41,265 nt of DNA from Armatimonadota bacterium (lineage in GTDB: Bacteria; Armatimonadota; UBA5829), in contig JAAYKE010000070.1 of NCBI GenBank assembly GCA_012522575.1, forward strand, positions 1 to 41,265, in the 5' to 3' direction. Below the pieces are notes generated by a model that had not been told where the DNA came from, made no database searches, and saw only the letters and a program-made list of their open reading frames with translations. Positions 1 to 8,267 of the stretch are shown piece after piece; within the stretch, counting starts at the first letter, position 1; the number at the start of each line of letters is the position of its first letter. Made by a program: the position numbers and the translations under genes.

Positions 1-482
1 CGCACTGGCTGTGTAGATCGCTGCCGCGCTAAATGAGATGCAAATGCCTCTGAACACGCTTATGGTCGCTAGAAACGCTACCATAACCATATCAATTATG
101 CGCTCAATAATAAAGGAGCCGTATCCCGGTGCGCGCTCTAAAAGCCCATACCGCTTCAAAAACTCCGTTCGCAGGATCTCACCGGACCTCAATGGCGTCA
201 TAGTCGCCAATCCAACAGTTATAGCCGTACACATATAAAGCGACACGATGCTGATCTGCACGCCCATTTTACGCAGCAGGATATACCATCTCAGCGCACG
301 CAAGACCCAGAATATCAATATCGATACCCCGCAGCCGAAGATCAACAAAAACAGGTTGGTCTTCTTCAATATTGATGCGATGACAACCCAATGGAAGCTG
401 CGGCAACATACCAGGCACAAGCAATGAACAGCAATAAACCAAAACCCCATACAGCAACTCTCTTGACGGATATTTTGACCAT
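1..482 (-). CDS. Flippase-like multi-pass membrane protein (LPG_synthase_TM type), partial, probable frameshift
   Basis: The gene runs off the left edge, so only its N-terminal part is visible. The ATG at 482 lies 2 nt after the stop of the ATP-grasp gene and has an AGGA ribosome site. It opens with a natural membrane segment (VKRVAVWGFGLLLFIACAWY) but meets TGA at 368-366 after 38 codons. A second frame, open from an ATG at 450 to the window edge, carries the family-like part: a hydrophobic helix (LFLLIFGCGVSILIFWVL), then RALRWYILLRKMG, TPLRSGEILRTEFLKRYG and a further helix. Joining the two frames around 385-400 restores a conventional protein, so I infer a one-base frameshift or sequence error; a start at 450 would avoid it but gives a poor N-terminus. 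The family (lysylphosphatidylglycerol synthase membrane region, AglD2-like) is often found in glycan clusters and is thought to act in lipid or lipid-linked sugar translocation. Confidence 0.6.
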
Positions 483-484
483 AT

Positions 485-1681
485 TTAGTCCTGTTCCGCT
501 TTCAAGGCAAGGGCGGTTTTCAGATCGTGGATGCGCTCGCGGAGCTGTTCCGGGTTTTCGGCATATATCAACGCTTCTCCAACCCTGTGGCGGCCGTTTA
601 TAAACGCCTCAACAGAAGTGCCGTTAGGCAAATCAATTGCTATGTAGTCAACCCATTTTTCTTGTTGCAAGCGCCGCAGTTCGGACACGTCGTAGCTAAG
701 TTTACCGGTTTGATGCGTGCCGAGCAGGACTAGACCAACAACCCGAGGTTCGCCAAGCTCCGACATATTTGGGGCTTGTCCGCAAGCGGCCTTGACGCTG
801 TATTCCACAATATCGAAATCGTAACACTTGCGCCACAAAGTATTGAGCGAGTTGCCGCCCATTCGCGGGGTCATTTCGATGAGATATACATCATCTTTTG
901 TTGCAACAAAGTCGCAGTCAAAAGGCCCGTCAGTAATTTTAAGAATGCTGAACACCTGGTTCAGACGGTCTAAAAGCCTAGACTTCTGCAACTCTGACAA
1001 ACTCGACGGAACATTATGACCACAAGTGGCAACATACGGCAGAGGCATCGTCTGCCTGTCTGTAATCAGTGTCACAAGCAGCTTGCCGTCGCGCAAAATA
1101 CCTTCGCAAGTGCCTTGATGGCCGGATATGTACTCCTCAATGACTCCGCAACCTGTAGGGCTGAAACTCAGCGTCTGAGGAAGCCTCTGCACAAAATCAG
1201 AGGCAGACTCCAGCACAAAAATACCCTTGCTTCCTGAGGATTTATCCGGTTTGATTATCCATTTTTGATTAGCAGAGATTTCGATGCTCAGTTGAGTATC
1301 GCGGTTGATTTTGTATGCTCTGGGACAAGGCAAGCCTTGTGACGTGAGAAAATCTCGAAACGCCGCCTTGTCGCATAAAATAGTCGTGCTTTCATATGGC
1401 GGGCCGACCAATCCCATTCTCTCGGACACATAGGCGGCGGTGGGAACCGAAACATCGGTGCATGGGGAAATTATCCCGTCGATACGCTCGTCAAGAGCTA
1501 TGGCCAGCACGCCTTCAAGGTCGGTGGTGTCGATGTGATAGCTTTTGTCTGCAAGAGCGTGCCCTGGATTTGATGGCACATTATCCGTTGTGATAACCCT
1601 ATAGCCAAGTCGCTTTGCAGTCTGTATGGTGTCGAGTTGATATAACGATGCAGCCAGCACCAGAAGTGTCTTTTTACTCAT
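485..1681 (-). CDS. ATP-grasp domain ligase
   Basis: This protein of about 398 residues has an N-terminal pre-ATP-grasp Rossmann-like lobe (KKTLLVLAASLYQLDTIQTA), a lysine-bearing ATP-binding strand (WIIKPDKSSGSKGIF) and the second ATP/Mg lobe with VIEEYISGHQ and VYLIEMTPRMGGNSL, where Glu and Asn are the usual metal ligands. ATP-grasp enzymes join a carboxylate to an amine or thiol through an acyl-phosphate. The substrate cannot be read here; relatives in polysaccharide clusters may add amino acids to sugars or act in carbamoyl-phosphate-like steps. I chose ATG at 1681, which overlaps the upstream glycosyltransferase stop by 8 nt (ATGAGTAA). A GTG at 1690 would add three residues. It is in the surface-polysaccharide operon, just before the flippase-like gene. 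Confidence 0.8.
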   Translation of the reverse strand: MSKKTLLVLAASLYQLDTIQTAKRLGYRVITTDNVPSNPGHALADKSYHIDTTDLEGVLAIALDERIDGIISPCTDVSVPTAAYVSERMGLVGPPYESTTILCDKAAFRDFLTSQGLPCPRAYKINRDTQLSIEISANQKWIIKPDKSSGSKGIFVLESASDFVQRLPQTLSFSPTGCGVIEEYISGHQGTCEGILRDGKLLVTLITDRQTMPLPYVATCGHNVPSSLSELQKSRLLDRLNQVFSILKITDGPFDCDFVATKDDVYLIEMTPRMGGNSLNTLWRKCYDFDIVEYSVKAACGQAPNMSELGEPRVVGLVLLGTHQTGKLSYDVSELRRLQQEKWVDYIAIDLPNGTSVEAFINGRHRVGEALIYAENPEQLRERIHDLKTALALKAEQD

Positions 1682-2612
1682 AGATTTCACTCACAGTATA
1701 TCCGACCTTCGTGCCGGTAAGCTGCTGATTTAACCGCGACAGATACAGGCTGAAAATCAGAAGACATAGAAGCGTAATAGCATTGAAAAACGATGTGACC
1801 ACCACAAGACTTGCCCAACCCGGAACGCTGATCCCCATCACCAAAGCTCGATATGAGACATAGCCTGCAAGAATAAGTGCGAAGGCAAAAGCGGCAGCGC
1901 AGGCGGCGGCAACCAAATAGACCGGATATGACGAATAGCTAAATATCATATTTGCCGCTAATAAAAAGCTGCGCTTGATAGTATAGCGGGACTGACCAAA
2001 ATGCCTCGGTCTATGGTCAACTTCGACGTTAGTATAAAGGGCCGTATGAGATAGAAGCATTGATGTAATGTAGGGAAAAACCCCGCCCATTTTTACTACG
2101 TTGTCGACCACTACCCGCCGAATAGCGCGAAAGCTTGTAAGTTGAAAATCTTTGGGCAGGCCAAACATCCTGCGCTGGAGGATATCGATCATTCCGCCTG
2201 CCGCATTGCGAATCCCGCTGTGCTTTTTGGAGTCATAGGAAGCTATGGCTAAATCAAAACCACGGTCAATAGCCGCGATTAATTTCGGAACCTCGGAAGG
2301 CGGATTTTGAAGGTCATCATCCATCGTCACCACAATATCGCCGGTAACAAGAGAAAAACCGCATAGTATGGCGTTGTGCTGCCCGCTGTTTTTGAGCAGA
2401 TGGACAATTTTGAGATGCTTGTCATATTTGCCCTTGAGGTCCTTCATCACCGCCCAGCTATTGTCCGGGCTGCAGTCATCCACTAGCACGATCTCGAAGT
2501 CCCGGTTCAGATTGCCCAGCACATCAACCAACTCCGGAACGAGAATCGGCAGCGAATCCTCAGACCTGTATACCGGTATGACAACGCTTATTTTGTCGTC
2601 GGCTTTAGACAA
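1674..2612 (-). CDS. Family 2 glycosyltransferase with C-terminal membrane anchor (DPM1/ArnC-like)
   Basis: The 312-residue protein starts at TTG, with GGGAGG about 6 nt upstream. The GT2 fold is clear: ISVVIPVYRSEDSL, the nucleotide-binding LVDDCSPDNSW and the metal-binding VVTMDDDLQNPP. The region around QSRYTIKRSFLL is the conserved turn of the dolichol-phosphate-mannose synthase / ArnC / GtrB group, and two hydrophobic helices follow near residues 230-300 (VYLVAAACAAAFAFALILAG and ITLLCLLIFSLYL). Such enzymes move a sugar from a nucleotide donor to undecaprenyl phosphate on the cytoplasmic face. Sugar identity is not visible. It overlaps the ATP-grasp gene by 8 nt and follows the ABC permease by 48 nt, so it is probably cotranscribed with both. 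Confidence 0.85.
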   Translation of the reverse strand: MSKADDKISVVIPVYRSEDSLPILVPELVDVLGNLNRDFEIVLVDDCSPDNSWAVMKDLKGKYDKHLKIVHLLKNSGQHNAILCGFSLVTGDIVVTMDDDLQNPPSEVPKLIAAIDRGFDLAIASYDSKKHSGIRNAAGGMIDILQRRMFGLPKDFQLTSFRAIRRVVVDNVVKMGGVFPYITSMLLSHTALYTNVEVDHRPRHFGQSRYTIKRSFLLAANMIFSYSSYPVYLVAAACAAAFAFALILAGYVSYRALVMGISVPGWASLVVVTSFFNAITLLCLLIFSLYLSRLNQQLTGTKVGYTVSEIYE

Positions 2613-2660
2613 GCGTAACCTCCCAATTACCTGTTCTTTGACCTTGCAATGCGCATCGCG

Positions 2661-3509
2661 CTAAATGGTCTCTGCGAATGCCGGTTCAAGACGTTTGAAA
2701 TTGCGGTATCCCAATATCAATATTACGATAGAGACCACCGCCGAAATGCCGACGTAGTTCCACATCGGAGCCTGACCCTCCAACACCGTTTTTCTGATCC
2801 CGTCTATCAGCGGGGACATTGGGTTGAGCATATACAAGCCCACATACTTTTTGGGCACTAAACTGATCGGATAGACGATTGGCGATGCATACATCCAGAC
2901 CTGCAACAACAACGGCATCACGTGTCGTATATCTCTATAAAACAGGTTCCAGCTCGATAGAATAAAAGATACGCCCAGCATAAGGCACATTTGAATCATC
3001 AGCAATGGTATCGCAAAAAACGCCATCGGTGACAAGTGGACTTTGTAGTAGACAAGCAAAGGAACCAATACCAGCAGACCCAACGCCAGGTCCACTGTTT
3101 TGCCCAGTATTGCGGAAATAGGAAAGACCTCGCGGGGAAAGTAAATCTTTGTGATAAGACTAAAGTTATTGACAAGGCACTCGGAGCCGGTTGTCATTCC
3201 GCCGGAGAAAAACGTCCAGGGCAGCATCGCTATATATGCAAAAATCGGATATGGGATGTTGCCGGTGTCGATTCTGACGATATAAGACATCACAATCGTA
3301 AAAACGATCGTCATCGCCATCGGTTGAAGCAGCGCCCACAATATGCCGAGCGCCGATTGTTTATAGCGGCCCCTGATATCGCGCCGGGTCAGACTTGCTA
3401 CCAGTTCTCTATGTTGCCACAGAATGCTCAACGCACCGAGTTTGCGCTCCTCCGGCCACTCTTGTTGCGGGCTTTCGCAAACCTCAGTATCTTCTACTAC
3501 CTTCTCCAA
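2661..3509 (-). CDS. ABC-2 type polysaccharide export permease (Wzm/TagG-like)
   Basis: The 282-residue protein has a cytoplasmic N-terminus, an amphipathic gate helix ending in RRDIRGRYKQSALGILWALL (a hallmark of O-antigen and teichoic-acid exporters) and six hydrophobic spans to about residue 270. The motif NLFYRDIRHVMPLLLQVWMY and LNPMSPLIDGIR are typical of the ABC2_membrane family. It would form the membrane channel that exports an undecaprenyl-linked polysaccharide. The start is TTG at 3509 with an AGGGG site; no ATG lies in the first 80 codons. No Wzt-like ATPase lies beside it: the flanking genes are a glycosyltransferase and the co-polymerase. The ATPase may be beyond the left edge or elsewhere. 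Confidence 0.88.
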   Translation of the reverse strand: MEKVVEDTEVCESPQQEWPEERKLGALSILWQHRELVASLTRRDIRGRYKQSALGILWALLQPMAMTIVFTIVMSYIVRIDTGNIPYPIFAYIAMLPWTFFSGGMTTGSECLVNNFSLITKIYFPREVFPISAILGKTVDLALGLLVLVPLLVYYKVHLSPMAFFAIPLLMIQMCLMLGVSFILSSWNLFYRDIRHVMPLLLQVWMYASPIVYPISLVPKKYVGLYMLNPMSPLIDGIRKTVLEGQAPMWNYVGISAVVSIVILILGYRNFKRLEPAFAETI

Positions 3510-3619
3510 ACTTGAAATACCCCTGTTTTATTGAACGAATCGTCCTGTTCGTTCTTCCTGCCGGTCTCCATATCGCCCTGCCCGGCTTGCTTTTTGATTG
3601 CGACTTTTAATACAAGTAT

Positions 3620-5866
3620 CTACGCGCTGCCGGATGATTGGTCGGTGAGACGAGCATCCGACGTGCCAAAATCTGCATAATAGCGGGAGTAGAAATGAAT
3701 GCTGTCGACATTATCAGGAGACATCCTGTTGACAGCCACGCCAATTATATTGGCCTGGGCTTTTTTCAACAAGTCGCGCGCTTGAATTTCGGTCTCCCTG
3801 GGAACCTGGTTCGCCGAGACCACCATCAACGCTGAGTCAATCCAGTTTGCCAGCATAGGCCCGTCGCTGAACACTATCGCACTCGGCGTGTCGAAAAGCA
3901 CAAGATCGCAGTGTTCTTTGAGGCTCTCCACCAGCTCACGCATACGCTCAGATCCCAGCAGTTCGGAGGAATTCGTCGGTTTGGGACCGGCAGGCATCAC
4001 AAAAAGATTCTCAGTTTCCGTCTCGTGCAATGCTTTTGTCAAATCGCAGTTGCCCTGCAGCACTGCGCTCAAACCCACATTGTCGGGCAGGTCAAAGACA
4101 GTATGCAGGCTTGGCTTGCGCATATCCGCATCTATCAGGATAATCCTTTTGCCGGCTTGAGCAAGAGCAATAGCTAGATTGCATATTGTGGTGGTCGCGC
4201 CCTGCTCCGGTCTACCTGATGCCACCATCAGCGTTTGGAACGGATTATCCCTCATAGCAAACAGTATATTGGTGCGCAACATTCTGTAGGATTCCGCCAT
4301 TGGCGAGGCAGGGTAAAGATGCGTTACTCTGGCGAGCATTCCCTCTCGAGTCGAGAGTTGCGGCGTCATACCAAGCACGGGAACGCCCAGCATTCCCTCA
4401 ACATCGGAGGCTTTTCGCATGCGGTTGTCGATGGAGTCGAGCCACACAGCCGCCACGATTCCAACGGCCAGCGACAGCACAAACCCATATACCAGCAGCG
4501 ATTTACGGGACGGCCCCTGTTGAAAAGGACCCTGTGAATAATGCGCCCAGCCATACGGCACAATCGATCCGGTCCTGGTAAATTCTTTCTCCGCAATTAA
4601 CGCCTGATCGTGCTTTTCGGAAAGCATCTTATAAGTCGCCTCAGCCTGGGCATATTCCGTCATCATCTCCGCCAACTGCGGTTGTGAATCCGACAGTTTT
4701 TTGACCCTGCTCTCAGCTTCGGCCAGGCTTTCCTCAACGGACTGAACCCTGGCTTGTGCGGTTGCCAGGTTATACTGCGCATCGGATTGTCTTCTGAGCA
4801 GCGCCTGGTGAACCTCGTTCATAGTCGGCGCCTGATAGTCCGGGCCTTCCTGCTCCAGCCTGTCTTTTAGGATGTTAATGCGAGCCTCGGCGGCCTTATA
4901 CAATTCGTGCTTTGGTTTATAGCGTTGTGAAATCATCCTCAGATCGACTTCAGCCTGCATCAATTGCTCATCAAGCTTGATCGCCCTAGGATTCATTTTC
5001 GCAGGCACTGTCTGATCTCGTACCAGTGGCTGGATGCCCATTTGCAAATCTACATCAACCACGGCAGCCTGCGCCTCTTTCAAGGTCGCTTCCGCCTCAG
5101 TTTTAGCCGCCCGCAACCCTGCTATTGAAGATATGGCAGTTGCGGTCTCAGCATCGACCGAGACAACATCATTTTTGTCCTTATAGTCGGCAATGTCAAC
5201 TCGGAGTTGATCGAGTTTGGCTTTCGCTTCCTGCTTGCTGGTTTTCAGAAAGTGTTCGTATGTGCGTGTATCTGCTCGACTTTTTTCCTGATAAGTCTCT
5301 GCAAACGCCAGCGCAACCGCATTTGCAAGATAGGGAGAATCGTGTCCGTTGGGCATTTTAATTGTGAGGCGAATGATATCTGTCGTAGTGCCCTTTTCCC
5401 CAACGGTTTCGTTTTTCACCGGGGTCACTTCGAGGACTTTTGACCAGTCCTGATGCCGCAACGGGCGACCCGGTTCAATCATTATAGTGGTCATAGGTCT
5501 GCCTGTTCGAGGAGGCAACTCAGAGTCAGGCACATCCGGGCCGACAAGGGTTCTAAGCTGCTTTTTTTGTTCTTCCGCGTTTTTTTCCAGAAACGATCTT
5601 GCCTTGTCGTAAACTTCTCCCTGCTGCGCAAGGATAATGAGGTTACTGAGAATAACCGTTCGATCGCGAACAGAACTGCGCTGCGTGCTCGCCGTAGTAA
5701 TCCCGCCCTGCATTACCTGCATGCTGGGGGACACATAAGCCGATGCTTCATAGACGATCCTGGGCTTGGGAGCAGCGATAATCACAACAAGCAGCGTGAC
5801 TGCGACGATACCAATAATCATCCACCTGCGCTGCCTGATAATTCTGATTGTATGCCAAAAGTTCAT
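3620..5866 (-). CDS. Polysaccharide co-polymerase with BY-kinase-like domain lacking the Walker A lysine (Wzc-like)
   Basis: This protein of about 748 residues has a membrane helix near residues 16-35, a long periplasmic region rich in coiled coil (about 190-430), a second helix near 455-475 (SLLVYGFVLSLAVGIVAAVW) and a C-terminal CpsD/CapB ATPase domain. The ATPase keeps Walker A' (IILIDADMRKP) and Walker B (DLVLFDTPSA), and its tail has a tyrosine cluster (FYSRYYADF). In Walker A the conserved GKT/GKS lysine is alanine: the DNA reads GPEQ-like PEQGATTT (Glu-Gln-Gly-Ala-Thr-Thr-Thr). Family members control chain length by cycles of tyrosine autophosphorylation; this one may be kinase-dead or regulated differently. 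ATG at 5866 is preferred to an in-frame TTG at 5881. The gene has its own likely promoter at 5953-5980. Confidence 0.85.
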   Translation of the reverse strand: MNFWHTIRIIRQRRWMIIGIVAVTLLVVIIAAPKPRIVYEASAYVSPSMQVMQGGITTASTQRSSVRDRTVILSNLIILAQQGEVYDKARSFLEKNAEEQKKQLRTLVGPDVPDSELPPRTGRPMTTIMIEPGRPLRHQDWSKVLEVTPVKNETVGEKGTTTDIIRLTIKMPNGHDSPYLANAVALAFAETYQEKSRADTRTYEHFLKTSKQEAKAKLDQLRVDIADYKDKNDVVSVDAETATAISSIAGLRAAKTEAEATLKEAQAAVVDVDLQMGIQPLVRDQTVPAKMNPRAIKLDEQLMQAEVDLRMISQRYKPKHELYKAAEARINILKDRLEQEGPDYQAPTMNEVHQALLRRQSDAQYNLATAQARVQSVEESLAEAESRVKKLSDSQPQLAEMMTEYAQAEATYKMLSEKHDQALIAEKEFTRTGSIVPYGWAHYSQGPFQQGPSRKSLLVYGFVLSLAVGIVAAVWLDSIDNRMRKASDVEGMLGVPVLGMTPQLSTREGMLARVTHLYPASPMAESYRMLRTNILFAMRDNPFQTLMVASGRPEQGATTTICNLAIALAQAGKRIILIDADMRKPSLHTVFDLPDNVGLSAVLQGNCDLTKALHETETENLFVMPAGPKPTNSSELLGSERMRELVESLKEHCDLVLFDTPSAIVFSDGPMLANWIDSALMVVSANQVPRETEIQARDLLKKAQANIIGVAVNRMSPDNVDSIHFYSRYYADFGTSDARLTDQSSGSA

Positions 5867-5952
5867 AACATAGATAACCAATAACCATCTTTCACAACAA
5901 AAGACGGCAACGGCTTAAAATAAACTCCGTATATCCTCAATCTATCTCTGCC

Positions 5953-5980
5953 ATTATACCACGTTGGGGGTATTGCTCCA
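5953..5980 (-). promoter_or_regulatory. Extended -10 promoter for the co-polymerase gene
   Basis: Reading on the minus strand, a perfect TATAAT (5953-5958) is preceded by TGG, giving the extended -10 TGNTATAAT. A poor -35 (TGGAGC, 5975-5980) lies 16 nt upstream. It would start transcription near 5946, about 80 nt before the gene. Confidence 0.5.
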
Positions 5981-6087
5981 CATATAGATATTGTTGGCAC
6001 GACAGTCGTCGGAATGTATGAGCATAAGCAAAATACGCACGAAGTATTGTGAGAGGTTCCGGTGGGGATAAAAAAGGTCAGTCGTGG

Positions 6088-6876
6088 CTAGCAGGCTCCC
6101 CGCTTCAACAAGACTGCCGGGATGGTGTACAGCAGAATCCACAAATCGAGCATTACGCTTCGCTGTTCTATGTAGAGCATATCCATCTGGACGCGCTCTT
6201 CGTAGGATGTGTTGCTGCGGCCTCGCGTTTGCCAAAGCCCGGTAAGGCCGGGTGTGACGGTCTTGAACAGTTCAATGCAGGGGCCATAAATCTCAACTTC
6301 ATCGGCATGTATCGGACGCGGCCCGACAAACGCCATATCTCCAAGTATGACGTTGAACAGTTGAGGCAGTTCATCCAGGCTGGTTTTGCGCAGGAATCGC
6401 CCGATCCTGGTCACTCGCGGATCGGATTTGAGCTTGCAACTGATGTAGTAGTCTCGCTGAAGTTGCTCATCACGTGCCAGAATGCCCTCTGCACCATCGA
6501 CCATTGAGCGGAACTTCAGCATATCGAAGCTCCTGCCGCCCTTGCCAATTACTCGCCGCTTAAATAATATAGGGCCAGAACCGGACGCCCTTACCAAAAG
6601 CGCAATAACTCCGAACAACGGAGAGGTTATCAGGAGCAACCCGACCGCGAAAACTACATCGAGGCATCGTTTAATGCTGTGATACAGCACTCCTGCTCGC
6701 CGTTCGAGTTCTGACATTCGACGCTGTCGCCGTCTGATCATAACGACGGCTCCGAGTCCTATAGGGGCCAATACCGCAGCCGATACCTCAGGCACAGCGA
6801 CAATATCGCTGTCGGCGCATACAACGCATGCGCCTGCCAAAAGCAACAAGGCCGACAGTATTAAAATGGAGTGCAT
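6088..6876 (-). CDS. Polyprenyl-phosphate sugar phosphotransferase (WbaP/WcaJ-type) with PEP-CTERM-like N-terminus
   Basis: The C-terminal ~190 residues form the bacterial sugar-transferase domain: a re-entrant membrane helix (CLDVVFAVGLLLITSPLFGV), KGGRSFDMLKFRSM, LRKTSLDELPQLFNVILGDM with the catalytic Asp-Glu pair, FVGPRP and PGLTGLWQTRGRS. It would move a sugar-1-phosphate from a nucleotide sugar to undecaprenyl phosphate, the first step of the repeat unit made by this operon. The N-terminus is unusual: a signal-like helix (ILILSALLLLAGACVVC), then VPEV, a short hydrophobic stretch and RRRQRR, which is the layout of a PEP-CTERM sorting tail rather than the usual four-helix WbaP region. 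I chose ATG at 6876; a TTG at 6885 fits the GAGGGAAG site better. The gene is first in the polysaccharide operon. Confidence 0.88.
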   Translation of the reverse strand: MHSILILSALLLLAGACVVCADSDIVAVPEVSAAVLAPIGLGAVVMIRRRQRRMSELERRAGVLYHSIKRCLDVVFAVGLLLITSPLFGVIALLVRASGSGPILFKRRVIGKGGRSFDMLKFRSMVDGAEGILARDEQLQRDYYISCKLKSDPRVTRIGRFLRKTSLDELPQLFNVILGDMAFVGPRPIHADEVEIYGPCIELFKTVTPGLTGLWQTRGRSNTSYEERVQMDMLYIEQRSVMLDLWILLYTIPAVLLKRGAC

Positions 6877-7065
6877 TTGTCGCAAAACTTCCCTCAAACA
6901 CAACTCGACAAAGGCTCTACAGCACGGGTAGAATTGCCAAAACCAAGCATTTGTATAAAAAATCTGCTTGCAGCGCAGAAACGAAATGTGCCCTGCGGTA
7001 TCGAAGGCTCGCCCGCAAAGTCACAATAAACCCGCTCTGCCATGAAACGGGCCAACGGTAGCAGC
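6877..7065 (-). promoter_or_regulatory. Long untranslated leader of the polysaccharide operon
   Basis: About 190 nt separate the predicted start site from the phosphoglycosyltransferase. No convincing ORF lies here. Possible RNA structure: a 5-bp TGCGG/CCGCA stem at about 6990-7017 and, downstream, TCTGC-loop-GCAGA followed by a run of six T (about 6955-6978), which resembles a weak intrinsic terminator. This could be an attenuator, but I recognise no known riboswitch class. Confidence 0.3.
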
Positions 7066-7071
7066 ACACTC

Positions 7072-7100
7072 TTTATATCACAGTTAACATTGCAAGTCAA
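7072..7100 (-). promoter_or_regulatory. Sigma-70 promoter of the polysaccharide operon
   Basis: Minus strand: TTGACT (7095-7100), a 17-nt spacer and TATAAA (7072-7077). Both hexamers match consensus at five of six positions. Initiation is expected near 7065. Confidence 0.7.
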
Positions 7101-7217
7101 CACTAACGACTACAGGCACAATAAATCAGGTATATTTACTGGTGTTTTGACATATATACTTGTCCGACAGGCTGACATAGCCGAACAGGCTTTGCACCAG
7201 GAGTTTTTGCGCAGGCA

Positions 7218-8225
7218 TTACTTTCTATCGGCATACCATTGATCGCTGAATCGCCTGTGTTCATCGCTCTCCTTAATCGAGCGCCACCAATCTTGATTTT
7301 CCATATACCAGCGGATTGTATCACGCATTCCGATGTCGAAATCGTGTTTTCGCTCCCATCCCAACTCCAGCAGTTTGGTGGAATCCAACGCATAGCGTCT
7401 GTCGTGGCCGGGTCGGTCCTCGACGTGTTTGATCAACGAATCGTCCTTGCCGGTGACTTCGAGGATGATCTTAATGATCTCAATGTTGGGACGCTGATTG
7501 TCCCCTCCCACATTATATATTTCACCCGGCTCCCCTTTGTCCATCGCCAGCTCAACTCCGGTGCAATGGTCTATCACGTGCAGCCAGTCGCGTATTTGCA
7601 TTCCATCGCCATAAACGGGAAGCGATTTATCGTCGATCGCATTGCTTACGAAAAGAGGAACCAGCTTCTCCGGCTGCTGATATGGCCCGTAGGTGTTGGA
7701 GCCGCGGGTGACTACAACAGGCACGCCATAGGTTCTCCAATAGGCGCGCGCCAGAAGTTCTCCTCCGGCCTTGGTGGCTGAATATGGACTGTTGGGAGAA
7801 ACCGGGTCGACTTCTGTTGAAAATCCCTCTTCGACATCGCCATAGACTTCGTCTGTGGATATCTGGATGAACTTCTCAATGCCGTGTGACCGAGCGGCCT
7901 CCATCAGCGCGTAGACTCCCATCACATCGGTGGTAATAAACGCTTCCGGATCATAAATAGAACGATCAACGTGGCTTTCCGCCGCAAAATTGATGACAAT
8001 ATCTGCATTGGCTACAGGCGTTGATACGTCGTCGCTGTTTCGAATGTCACCTTTGATGAAACTGAAGCGAGGATCGTCTTTGACATCTTCGAGATTTTCC
8101 AGGTGTCCGGCATAGGTGAGCGCATCCAATACGACAACTGCGCAATCATCTCGAGTGTTTAGTATATGCCTGACAAAGTTGCTTCCTATGAAACCGGCTC
8201 CGCCGGTAACGAGCAGTTTTTTCAA
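7218..8225 (-). CDS. rmlB: dTDP-glucose 4,6-dehydratase
   Basis: The 335-residue protein is a full-length extended short-chain dehydrogenase: NAD-binding GGAGFIGSNF at the N-terminus, the family-specific ISTDEVYG, the catalytic YSATK (in SPYSATKAGGELLARAY) and NTYGPYQQPEKLVP. It removes water from dTDP-glucose to give dTDP-4-keto-6-deoxyglucose in the cytoplasm. The start is TTG at 8225 with an AGAGG site 7 nt upstream; no better ATG is close. It is the last gene of rmlA-rmlC-rmlB, 42 nt after rmlC. The product would feed the adjacent polysaccharide operon. I saw no clear terminator after it. Confidence 0.93.
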   Translation of the reverse strand: MKKLLVTGGAGFIGSNFVRHILNTRDDCAVVVLDALTYAGHLENLEDVKDDPRFSFIKGDIRNSDDVSTPVANADIVINFAAESHVDRSIYDPEAFITTDVMGVYALMEAARSHGIEKFIQISTDEVYGDVEEGFSTEVDPVSPNSPYSATKAGGELLARAYWRTYGVPVVVTRGSNTYGPYQQPEKLVPLFVSNAIDDKSLPVYGDGMQIRDWLHVIDHCTGVELAMDKGEPGEIYNVGGDNQRPNIEIIKIILEVTGKDDSLIKHVEDRPGHDRRYALDSTKLLELGWERKHDFDIGMRDTIRWYMENQDWWRSIKESDEHRRFSDQWYADRK

Positions 8226-8267
8226 ATTACAACCTCTTATATTTTTATAAATCGGCCACCGCCGACT

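Noticed and set aside
7141-7217. Terminator after rmlB
   Set aside because: Only a 4-bp GGCT/AGCC stem without a T tract is present.
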